Source: Phycisphaerales bacterium (GTDB lineage Bacteria > Planctomycetota > Phycisphaerae > Phycisphaerales > UBA1924). From it: a stretch of DNA of 64,000 bases. Positions within the stretch are counted from its first letter, which is position 1, and every line of letters begins with the position of its first letter. Positions 10,801-17,470 of this stretch are shown here, piece by piece. The notes below the pieces were generated by a model. That model made no database searches. It was given only the letters and a program-made list of their open reading frames with translations, and was not told the origin of the DNA. A program made the translations under genes and the position numbers. The stretch spans positions 62,001-126,000 of the forward strand of contig JADLGW010000050.1 of NCBI GenBank assembly GCA_020849105.1. Direction: 5' to 3'.

Positions 10801-11701
10801 GCCCGCCGTAGCGGGGCTGGTCGGGGTAGTCCTCCCAGGTCGTGTGGTTTTTCTCGAAGTTGCCGTAGAAGTTGGTGTCGAGGCCGAACTGCTCCATGAC
10901 GGCCTTGCCGATCTCCGGAAGCATGTGGTCGTTGACGAGGGTGATGATGCGTGGGTCGCCCGCGGGGTGCTTGGGCCCGCCGTAGGTCATGGGGTAGCGG
11001 TGCCACGAGCCGTTGGTGGTGTGGCAGTCGATGATGAGGGCGGGGTCCCAGCGGTTGATGAAGCGGACGAGGGCGCGGGTCTCCGGGGCCTCGAGTTTGA
11101 CGTAGTCGCGGTTGAGGTCGAAGCCCTGGGCGTTCTCGCGAATGCCCTGGCCCTCGCTGGGGCCGACCTGGCCGGGGCGGGAGTCCCGGGACATCTTGTC
11201 GTTGCCGTCGGCGTTGTAGATGGGGACGAGGGCGAAGACGCAGTTGGACAGGAGTGACGGGGTGACGGAGTGACGGAGTGACGCGGCGGCCTCGTTCTCC
11301 TCTTCGTCACTCCGTCCCTTCGTCACTTCGTCACCGCCCAGGGCCATGTCGCGCATGAGGGCGAGGAGGGCCTCCTTGCCGTCGACCTCACCGGCGTGGA
11401 TGTTGCCGAAGGCGAGGATGAGCAGTTTGCCGGATGCGGCGGCCTGCTCCGGGGTTTCGACGGGCGGGTCGGCGAGGATGACGAGCGGGATGTCCTTGCC
11501 CTCGAAGGTCTTGCCGATGGTGGAGACGCGGAGCAGCGGCGAGCGGTGCGCGAGGTCGGCGATGAACTCGCCGACCTGTGCGGAGGTGGAGGTGGCGGTG
11601 TAGCGCGAGCGTTCGGCGACGGTGAGGAGCGGGTCGCCGCCCGGCTGAGTTGGCTGGAGCGCGGCGGCGGTGCAGACGAGGGCGGAGACGAGGGCGATCA
11701 T
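7871..11701 (-). CDS. Fused M14 zinc carboxypeptidase and S9 prolyl oligopeptidase/DPP-IV protein
   Basis: A single 1,276-residue frame encodes two complete peptidases behind a signal peptide (residues 1-15). Residues 25-545 are an M14 carboxypeptidase: zinc ligands H102 and E105 in NIHAGEVDG and H227 in IIDCHTTNG, substrate residues N197/R198 in DLNRDY, and the catalytic Glu probably in TYEERI (about 322-323). Residues from about 560 form a DPP-IV-type beta-propeller followed by an S9 hydrolase, with Ser1136 in GHSYGG, Asp about 1210 in HGMIDDNVH and His about 1242 in DSRHGIGG. Both catalytic sets look intact. The protein should act outside the cytoplasm on peptides. Residues 124-146 are a repeat-derived insertion. 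A GGAG site precedes the ATG. Confidence 0.9.
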   Translation of the reverse strand: MIALVSALVCTAAALQPTQPGGDPLLTVAERSRYTATSTSAQVGEFIADLAHRSPLLRVSTIGKTFEGKDIPLVILADPPVETPEQAAASGKLLILAFGNIHAGEVDGKEALLALMRDMALGGDEVTKGRSDEEENEAAASLRHSVTPSLLSNCVFALVPIYNADGNDKMSRDSRPGQVGPSEGQGIRENAQGFDLNRDYVKLEAPETRALVRFINRWDPALIIDCHTTNGSWHRYPMTYGGPKHPAGDPRIITLVNDHMLPEIGKAVMEQFGLDTNFYGNFEKNHTTWEDYPDQPRYGGPYVGIRNRLPVLNESYSYATYEERIKAQEHFLLGTFQWAADHKDEIKKLLADADRKVIDAGNNAEGEVPVRTKAVPFEKKVVFKGWVEKEVNGKNVRTDEPKDYEVDLVADFKPTLTVPRPFAYVIPKTETEVVQNLQRHGIKAEELRETLEVDAEVYRIDSITRAEREYQKHHAVAVEATRRAEPRTLDAGSFIVRTGQKLGSLAVFLLEPQASDGLTTWNFFDAGLSVGADFPVLRIPRPTPLLTTDAAPLPEDAPTPRPITFDDLSGRDAASLSGSPAGGFDWLPDGEHYTVTRDGKNWKIDARTGRAEPAYDPDPARKALAALSAFSDRAARDAAARPRTWNEGRTAFLVSHENDLYYATADGLHAVRLTHTPAAEELPTFSPDAAFVAFVRDSNLYVVDIATRTERALTTDGSPDIRNGKADWVYEEEVYGRGRPRVYWWSPDSSRIAFLRVDSSAEPRYAIVNNSQLKQRVEDTAYPKPGEPNPTVRVFTVTAAGGDPRELDLSTYNPATTLVTSLTWTPDSSSFITTVTNRTQTWMDIVSAPADAGDPTVLFRETTKAWIDEAVYLKFLRDGSFLFSSERDGWKHLYRYAADGTSMGRVTRGDWECRSVARVDEAEGVLYFTGTRDSHTADNLYRVPLDGGDPVRLTTEPGSHRVQVAPTGDLFIDSWSSTTQTPRVALRSLRDGSLVRTLDTNPVRDLARFTLGEFSAFQIAAPDGFPLEATLLKPPDFDPARKYPAWFMTYGGPHAPTISDSWSAGPGRAWDQALAAEGFLVFRADPRSASGKGAVSAWACYKQLGVSEMADIEAAINWLNGQPGVDPARVGMAGHSYGGFMTAYALTHSKLFAAGIAGAPVTDWREYDSIYTERYMLTPAENPDGYTRTSVVEAAKNLHGRLLLAHGMIDDNVHLQNNTRLVRALQAANKTFEMMLYPDSRHGIGGKHYQDLQVDFILRTLGTPRPAREPSLGDHP
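11252..11334. repeat. Inverted heptamer-repeat insertion inside the M14 coding region
   Basis: Two arms, 11252-11283 and 11303-11334, are built from GTGACGGA/GTGACGAA-like units in opposite orientation around a short spacer. They could form a long hairpin. The stretch keeps the reading frame and encodes a low-complexity acidic and Ser-rich loop (about residues 124-148). Confidence 0.6.
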
Positions 11702-11769
11702 GCGCGAGGCTCCGGGTGGATGCGCAGCATCCTACCGCGGGTGTCAAACCCGGCCGGCTGCGGGGCCTG

Positions 11770-12597
11770 TCAATCGCCGAGCGCAGGGGTCTCGCGCGAC
11801 CACGGCGGGAAGAAGAAGAGTTCGCGGGAGCCGAGGAAGTTGGCGAGGAAGTCAGGGCCGAGAAAGGTCCACTGCGGCTCGCCCGTGAGGTTCTCGAACT
11901 GGGACTTGTGGGCGCGGAGAGCGGCCCGCTTCGCGGGCAGCCAGGGGCCGACCTCGGCCGAGACCGGCCGGAGCGGAGCGAGGTCGCGGACCATGCGGCG
12001 CAGCCCGAGGACGGCGCGGGGCGTGACGCGCGAACTGAAGGTCCACATGCGGAGGTTGTAGAGCCAGACCGGGTACTCGTAGGCCGGGCAGGGGATGGCG
12101 CCGGCCTCACCGAGGGACCGCACGGCGGCGGCGATGGCGCGGTGGTCCTGGTGCCAGTCCACACCGAGCGGGGAGAAGACCTGCTCGGGCCGCACGGAGT
12201 CGATGAGCCGGGCGATCGCGTCGCGGAGCCGCGGCGGATCATCGCCGGCGTGGCGGTCCTCGAAGCCGAGTTGGTGAACGCGGCCCGCCGGGACGCCGAG
12301 GGCGGCGCAGGCGTCGATCATCTCCTGCGAACGCATCGCGGCGATCCGGTCCGGCGTGTAGATGCTTGACTTCTGGGAGTGCCGCCCGTCGCAGACCACC
12401 GCGGCGTGGACGACGGTGCCAACGGAAGCAAGGCGCGCCATCGTGCCGCCGACGCCGAGCGACTCGTCGTCGGCGTGGGGGGCGATGACGAGCGTGCGCC
12501 GATGCAGAACCCGGTCGGTGATATCCCGGCCGCGGCCGATCCACAGGCGGCGCAGGGCCGCGAAAAAGCCCTGCTCAAGCCTCAGCCGGATCGGCAT
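11770..12597 (-). CDS. LmbE/PIG-L family N-acetylglucosamine deacetylase-like protein
   Basis: This 275-residue protein contains IAPHADDESLG with H41 and D43/D44, the first zinc-binding motif of the family, and WHQDHRAI, which supplies the distal His ligand. Family members deacetylate N-acetylglucosaminyl groups in glycolipids, mycothiol/bacillithiol precursors or surface sugars. The upstream sequence GGAGGG at a spacing of nine bases supports the ATG at 12597. It lies between the peptidase fusion and a secreted PLP enzyme on the same strand. A role in glycan or glycolipid modification is plausible given nearby glycosyltransferases, but the substrate is unknown. Confidence 0.88.
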   Translation of the reverse strand: MPIRLRLEQGFFAALRRLWIGRGRDITDRVLHRRTLVIAPHADDESLGVGGTMARLASVGTVVHAAVVCDGRHSQKSSIYTPDRIAAMRSQEMIDACAALGVPAGRVHQLGFEDRHAGDDPPRLRDAIARLIDSVRPEQVFSPLGVDWHQDHRAIAAAVRSLGEAGAIPCPAYEYPVWLYNLRMWTFSSRVTPRAVLGLRRMVRDLAPLRPVSAEVGPWLPAKRAALRAHKSQFENLTGEPQWTFLGPDFLANFLGSRELFFFPPWSRETPALGD

Positions 12598-12621
12598 GCG
12601 ACGGTACCCTCCACGCGCCGG

Positions 12622-13938
12622 TCAGTGAGCCGACAACCCCTTCTTCATCGACCATTCGACGCGGTCGCAGAAGCGATCCAGTTCTTCGAGCGAAGTGTAC
12701 ACGCTGGGGGTGATACGAAGGCCCTCGAACTCCGGGTGCGTGATGGCGGTCGTGAGGATGTTGCGACCTTCCCAGAGCCAGTCGCAGAGTCCGGCCGAAT
12801 CGACCCCTTCCACCTGGACGGTGGCGATGCCGCAGGAGAAGGCGGGCCTGAGGCTGGTGTGGAGGCGGGCCCTTCCCGTCTCCAGCAGCCTCTTGGCCCA
12901 GTAGTCGCGCAGGTAGCGAAGGCGGGCCTCCTTTCGGGCGTCGCCGATCGCCTGGTGGAAGGTCAGGGCCTCCGCGATCGAGAGGGATGGCGCCTCCGGG
13001 TGGGTGCCGATCTCCTCGAACTTGCGGATGTTGTCGTCCAGGTCCGGCCCCGACGCCATCAGCGCCCACAGGCCCTTGACCTTCTCCCGGCGGACGTACA
13101 GCAGCCCGGTGCCGTGCGGGGCAAAGAGCCATTTGTGCAGCGACACGCCGTAGTAGTCGCACCCCAGGTCCGGGATCTTGAACGCGAAATGGGCCAGCGC
13201 GTGCGCCCCGTCCACGATCACGGGGATGCCCCCGTTCTTCGTGCGCGCCATCTCGACGACCCTGCGGACGGGCATGATCTGCCCGGTGATGTTGACGATG
13301 TGGCTCATCAGGATGAGCCGCGTGCTGGGCGTGATGTTGGCCTCGTAGAGCCGGACGATCTCGTCATCGTCCTCAGCCGGTATCGGCAGCCTGAACTGTT
13401 TCAGGACCAGCCCCTCGCGGCGCTCGCGCTGCCGGAATGTGGTGATCATGCGGGGGTAGTCAACGGTGGTGGCGAGCACCTCATCCCCGGCGTGGAGTTC
13501 GTGCCCGAACTGGCATATCTGCAGGCTCTCCGAACTGTTCCGCGTGATGGCCACCTCCTCCGCGTCCACGCCCCAGTGCCGGGCAAGCCGCTCGCGCACA
13601 TGCTCCCGCTGCGGCTGCTGCTCCCGCCAGAGCGCCACCGGCGGCGGGCACGAGTTGGCGTAGTCAAGCCGCCGCTTCATGGCGTCCTGCACGGGGCCCG
13701 GTGCCGGCGACACCCCGCCGTTGTTCAGGTTGATGATCGAGCGATCGACGGTGAAGGCGCGGGCGACAAGGGCCCAGTAGTCCTCGTCGCGTGCGGCGTC
13801 GTCCGGGCTCGTGTGGGGCGCACCGATCTCGGCCAGGAGCCCCGATGGCGCACGGCGTCGCCGCGGCGGCGGCAACCCGGCCATGCAGTACGCCGTGGGG
13901 AGACTGATCGCGCCGAGAAAGGCTCGCCGGGTGGCCAT
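12622..13938 (-). CDS. Tat-exported class V aminotransferase (isopenicillin N epimerase-like)
   Basis: The 438-residue protein begins MATRRAFLGAI, with a twin-arginine pair followed by a short hydrophobic stretch, so it is probably exported folded through the Tat pathway. The body is a class V fold-type I PLP enzyme. It has IINLNNGGVSP near the substrate site, ITRNSSES for cofactor phosphate contacts, VDGAHALAH with the Asp that contacts the pyridine nitrogen, and the Schiff-base Lys in VSLHKWLFAP. The closest recognisable group is isopenicillin N epimerase/cysteine desulfurase-like. Export of a PLP enzyme is unusual but known for this group. The reaction is not determined. Confidence 0.88.
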   Translation of the reverse strand: MATRRAFLGAISLPTAYCMAGLPPPRRRRAPSGLLAEIGAPHTSPDDAARDEDYWALVARAFTVDRSIINLNNGGVSPAPGPVQDAMKRRLDYANSCPPPVALWREQQPQREHVRERLARHWGVDAEEVAITRNSSESLQICQFGHELHAGDEVLATTVDYPRMITTFRQRERREGLVLKQFRLPIPAEDDDEIVRLYEANITPSTRLILMSHIVNITGQIMPVRRVVEMARTKNGGIPVIVDGAHALAHFAFKIPDLGCDYYGVSLHKWLFAPHGTGLLYVRREKVKGLWALMASGPDLDDNIRKFEEIGTHPEAPSLSIAEALTFHQAIGDARKEARLRYLRDYWAKRLLETGRARLHTSLRPAFSCGIATVQVEGVDSAGLCDWLWEGRNILTTAITHPEFEGLRITPSVYTSLEELDRFCDRVEWSMKKGLSAH

Positions 13939-13944
13939 GGCGAC

Positions 13945-13950
13945 AGCGTA
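13945..13950 (-). promoter_or_regulatory. Candidate -10 box of aminotransferase gene (leaderless)
   Basis: TACGCT ends six bases before the ATG. It faces the divergent TAGGCT box of the membrane protein gene about 80 bases away. Confidence 0.4.
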
Positions 13951-14027
13951 GCAGAAGGACCCGCGGGTTTCGGGGACATGGAGTTCGGCTCGCTCGCGGC
14001 CGACTCCAGAGCCGTCCGGTCCGCGGG

Positions 14028-14033
14028 TAGGCT
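14028..14033 (+). promoter_or_regulatory. Candidate -10 box of GT-C-like gene (leaderless)
   Basis: TAGGCT ends seven bases before the GTG at 14041. This supports GTG as the start rather than the ATG at 13978. Confidence 0.4.
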
Positions 14034-14040
14034 GGGTGCC

Positions 14041-15417
14041 GTGCCTCCACTCTCCGTTCCAGCCCGAACGGTGCTCACCACGGCGTTGGTTGCCGTGGCG
14101 GTACGCGTGGCGGCGGCCTGGTGCGTCCCCCTGGTGATCACGAACGACGGGGCTGGGTATCTCTCGTGGGCCCTGGCGCTGCGCGGCGGGCGACCGGTCG
14201 ATTGGCCCGCGTTCCGGACGCCGGGGTATTCAGGTTTTCTCGCTGGGGTGATCGCGCTGCTGGGCGAGTCCGTGACGGCGATCCAGGCCGTACAGCACAC
14301 GCTCGGAGTGCTTACGGCGGTGCTGGTGACGCTCATGGCGCGGCGATGGGGATCGCCCGCATGGGGTGTATCGCTCGGGTGCCTGGCGGCGCTGGACCCG
14401 GTGCTGCTGGGCTTTGAGTGCTACGCGCTCACCGAGGCGCTCTCGACGGCGCTGCTGGTGTTCTCGGCGTGGCTTGTGCTGAACAGGCCCGGGTGGCCGC
14501 TCCTGCGCGCGTGCATCCTCGGGACGGCGCTCGGGGCGCTCTGCCTGGTGCGCCCGGCGTTCCAGGTGGTTGTGCCGTTCTTCGGGGTCGCGGTGTGCGT
14601 GGCGCCGGGCGCTGCGCGGCGCACACCGTGTGGGCTGGCACTGGCGGCGGCGCTGGGGGTGACACTGGCGCCGTGGGTCGTGCGGAACGCGCAGCACGGA
14701 ACCTATGGGTTGAGCGGCGCCAAATCCGTGTATTTCTGGATCGGCGCGCACCAGTCGGGGTTGCTCACTCAGCCGCCGCCAGGGGCGCTGCGGGAGGCGT
14801 ACATGGAGTTCGCGGCGCCCGATCCGGCGAGCGACGCAGGCATGCACCGGTTTCTCGGATCGATGCGGGCCTGGAACTCGGCGGCCACGCAGACGGCGCT
14901 GCGCGAGTGGACGTGGATGAGCATCCGTTCGTCGCCGGGGAGGTATGCGCGGGCGTTGGCACGGGCGGCACTCTGGCAGCTGGACGTGGTCATTCCTGGC
15001 GGGCCGATGCCCTCGAACGAGGCTCGCTGGCTGGTGCGGCGGTTGTCGCGGGATGGACGGACGCTCGGCATGCCCGCGGCCAACGTGCAGTACACGGCTT
15101 CGCCGAGCCCGCTGGAACCGTTCTGGACGAACCGCCCGCCGGGATGGTTCGGGTGGTACTTCCTCGCATGGGCGCGGAACCAGCCGGTGCTGCCGATCCG
15201 GGTCGTGCTGTGTGCGTGCGCCCTGGCGGCGACGGTGCTGGCGGCGCGGGCGCGGGAGTACGCGGCGGCGCTCGTGCTGGCGGGGACGCTGGCGTACTGG
15301 GGGGTCCACGCGGCAACGCTGCTCCACAACAGCAGGTACTCGCTGCCGTGCTGGGTGGTGTGGTGGGTAGCACCCGCGGTGATCGTGGGCTGCCGGCGGG
15401 TGATGCGGCGGGGTTGA
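14041..15417 (+). CDS. Polytopic membrane protein, GT-C glycosyltransferase-like
   Basis: The 458-residue product has about ten hydrophobic helices. An early loop reads VITNDGAGYLSWA followed by FRTPGYSGFL. This D-x-x-x-Y...R-P-G-Y pattern resembles the first extracytoplasmic loop of ArnT/PMT-like (GT39 or GT83-type) glycosyltransferases, which use lipid-linked sugars. The open frame runs far upstream through the antisense strand of other genes. The real start is taken as GTG at 14041, with ATG at 13978 as the alternative. It is divergent from the Tat-exported aminotransferase. Function as a sugar transferase at the outer membrane face is inferred from topology and the loop motif. Confidence 0.68.
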   Translation: MPPLSVPARTVLTTALVAVAVRVAAAWCVPLVITNDGAGYLSWALALRGGRPVDWPAFRTPGYSGFLAGVIALLGESVTAIQAVQHTLGVLTAVLVTLMARRWGSPAWGVSLGCLAALDPVLLGFECYALTEALSTALLVFSAWLVLNRPGWPLLRACILGTALGALCLVRPAFQVVVPFFGVAVCVAPGAARRTPCGLALAAALGVTLAPWVVRNAQHGTYGLSGAKSVYFWIGAHQSGLLTQPPPGALREAYMEFAAPDPASDAGMHRFLGSMRAWNSAATQTALREWTWMSIRSSPGRYARALARAALWQLDVVIPGGPMPSNEARWLVRRLSRDGRTLGMPAANVQYTASPSPLEPFWTNRPPGWFGWYFLAWARNQPVLPIRVVLCACALAATVLAARAREYAAALVLAGTLAYWGVHAATLLHNSRYSLPCWVVWWVAPAVIVGCRRVMRRG

Positions 15418-15471
15418 TCGCGACGATGCCCGCTCCGCGGCACGGGCGCTGACGGGCGCGGGGCGCCCGAC

Positions 15472-15477
15472 TACCAT
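15472..15477 (+). promoter_or_regulatory. Candidate -10 box of citrate synthase gene (leaderless)
   Basis: TACCAT ends five bases before the ATG at 15483. No Shine-Dalgarno sequence is present. Confidence 0.45.
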
Positions 15478-15482
15478 CGGCC

Positions 15483-16670
15483 ATGACCCCCCAAACACCC
15501 ACCGCCTCCAAGCCCGACGCGGCCGCATTTGCCAAGGGGCTGGAGGGCATCGTCGCCGGTGAGACGTCCATCTGCTCGGTCGAGCAGGGTGCGCTGATCT
15601 ACCGCGGGTACGAGATCCATGACCTTGCGGCGCACGCGACGTTCGAGGAGGTGGCGCACCTGCTGCTGGTCGGTCACAAGCCGACCGGGAGCGAACTGGC
15701 CCGTTTCAAGGAGGAACTCATCGTCGAGCGCGCCCTCCCGCGCCTCGTCGCGGACTTCCTGAGGAACGCGGGCCCCACCCTCAAGGAGGGCACCGCCGTA
15801 CCGATGGACGTGCTCCGCACCGCGATCTCGATTCTCGGCCACCTGGACGAGGACTGCCAGGACAACTCGGCGGAGGCCAACCTGCGGAAGGCCAAACGCG
15901 TGCTTGCCAAGGTCCCCACGGTCATCGGCCACATGCAGAACGTGATCGACGGCCGGGCCATCATCGGGCAGGAGAAGGGCGGCGATCCGGCCCTCTCGCA
16001 TTCCGCCAACCTCCTCTACATGATGACCGGCCAGAAGCCCGACCGGGACGCGGAGCACGTCATGGACGTGTCGCTGATCCTGTATGCCGAGCATGACCTG
16101 AACGCCAGCACGTTCACCTGCCGCGTGATCGCCGCCACCCTGTCCGACATGCACGGCGCGGTCTGCGGAGGGATCGCCGCCCTGAAGGGGCCCCTCCACG
16201 GCGGCGCCAACGAGGCGGCGATGGAGATGCTGAAGGAGATCCGGCCGTTCGTGGACTCCGGGAAGGGGAGCGTGAATGACTGGATGCAGCGGGCCTTCAC
16301 CGAGAAGCGCAAACTCATGGGCTTCGGCCACCGGGTCTACAAGAACGGCGACCACCGGGCCCCGATCCTGAACAAACTCGGGCGGGCGGTGGCGCTGAAG
16401 AAGGGCAAAGACTGGGCCCGGTGGTTCGACATCGGCGACGAGGTCGAGAAGGTCATGCTCCGCGACAAGAAGATCCACCCGAACGTCGACTTCCCCTGCG
16501 GCATGACGTACTACACCATGGGGATCCCCGTTCCGCAGTACACGCCGATCTTTGTCGCCAGCCGCGTCAGCGGATGGTGCGCCCACATCATGGAGCAGCA
16601 CGCCAATAACCGGCTGATCCGCCCTCTGAGCGTCTACACCGGCCCCCCCCTGAAGAGGTGGAACGGGTAA
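15483..16670 (+). CDS. gltA: Citrate synthase
   Basis: This 395-residue enzyme carries the three catalytic residues of citrate synthase: H239 in LHGGANEAAM, H283 in GFGHRVYK and D336 in NVDFPCG. C-terminal arginines in the RLIRPLS region bind citrate/CoA. The length fits the short dimeric type. It condenses acetyl-CoA and oxaloacetate at the start of the TCA cycle. A 2-methylcitrate synthase activity cannot be excluded because the two are alike in sequence and no prp genes are nearby. It stands alone, followed by a PilZ-J-domain gene after about 150 bases. Confidence 0.92.
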   Translation: MTPQTPTASKPDAAAFAKGLEGIVAGETSICSVEQGALIYRGYEIHDLAAHATFEEVAHLLLVGHKPTGSELARFKEELIVERALPRLVADFLRNAGPTLKEGTAVPMDVLRTAISILGHLDEDCQDNSAEANLRKAKRVLAKVPTVIGHMQNVIDGRAIIGQEKGGDPALSHSANLLYMMTGQKPDRDAEHVMDVSLILYAEHDLNASTFTCRVIAATLSDMHGAVCGGIAALKGPLHGGANEAAMEMLKEIRPFVDSGKGSVNDWMQRAFTEKRKLMGFGHRVYKNGDHRAPILNKLGRAVALKKGKDWARWFDIGDEVEKVMLRDKKIHPNVDFPCGMTYYTMGIPVPQYTPIFVASRVSGWCAHIMEQHANNRLIRPLSVYTGPPLKRWNG

Positions 16671-16822
16671 CTCCCGGGGCACACTCTTGCGGCTTATTCC
16701 GGCACGGCACGGGGTTAGGGGCTTCGCCCCTCTGTCCACCCCGTTCCGCGCTGAATCTATCCCTTCCTGCGTCCGACGAATGCCCCGTGACGAAGGCGAA
16801 CGCCCATGGTCCGGTAAACAAC

Positions 16823-17470
16823 ATGGCCGGAGATGCCCGCAGGCATCCCCGCTATGAAACGGCCATACTCAAGAGCACGCTCGGCGATGTGATGAACCTC
16901 TCCGGTGGCGGGGCGAGGCTCCGCTGCACCGGGAAGACGACCGCGGCACCTGGGCAGGTCGTCCAACTGACGATCCATTCCAACGAGCAGAAACTCCGCG
17001 TGACCGCGCGGATCCTGCGCGTGCAGCGCCGCGGCTTCCGCTCCCATGAGATCGGCCTCGCCTTCGTGGACCTCAAGCCCGGACTCGCCGCCGTTCTGGA
17101 GGGCTTCGCACGCTTCGGGTTCATCGCCCCCAGCGCGGGCAACGCCGGACAGGCCGCCGCGACGCCCCCCTGGGCCGCGGAGCAGCCCGGGCAGGCGCCG
17201 CCCGTCAGCGACAAGAGCCGCAAGCGCGTCCTCCGGGCCATTCTCGAAGTGCCGAACCCGTACGAGCAACTGGAAGTCGCGCCGACCGCGACCGACGAAG
17301 ATATCAAGGCCGCGTACAGGCGCATCGCGCGCAGTTGCCACCCAGACGTGAACCAGGGACCGGAGGCCGCGGCCCGCTTCATCGCCTGCACGCAGGCCTA
17401 TGAACTGCTCGTGGACCCCGAGGCCCGCAGGTTCTACGACCTGGAAGCCGCGAAGCGATCGGCAGCCTGA
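16823..17470 (+). CDS. PilZ domain fused to a J domain
   Basis: The 215-residue protein has an N-terminal PilZ domain with both c-di-GMP motifs: R6xxxR10 in ARRHPRYE and N25xSxxG30 in MNLSGGG. A variable linker (about 102-142) follows. The C-terminus is a J domain with HPD at 173-175 in SCHPDVN and the surrounding helices II and III. J domains stimulate the ATPase of DnaK; PilZ domains usually read c-di-GMP. The fusion would allow second-messenger control of a chaperone step, which is inferred. The start is ATG at 16823; a GTG at 16787 in frame would add 12 residues. The stop abuts the stop of the convergent glycosyltransferase gene. Confidence 0.8.
   Translation: MAGDARRHPRYETAILKSTLGDVMNLSGGGARLRCTGKTTAAPGQVVQLTIHSNEQKLRVTARILRVQRRGFRSHEIGLAFVDLKPGLAAVLEGFARFGFIAPSAGNAGQAAATPPWAAEQPGQAPPVSDKSRKRVLRAILEVPNPYEQLEVAPTATDEDIKAAYRRIARSCHPDVNQGPEAAARFIACTQAYELLVDPEARRFYDLEAAKRSAA

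Noticed and set aside
9677-11257. 526-codon plus-strand open frame
   Set aside because: It is antisense to the conserved M14-S9 gene. Its Gly/Val/Asp composition is the mirror of GC-rich codons, and no motif is seen.
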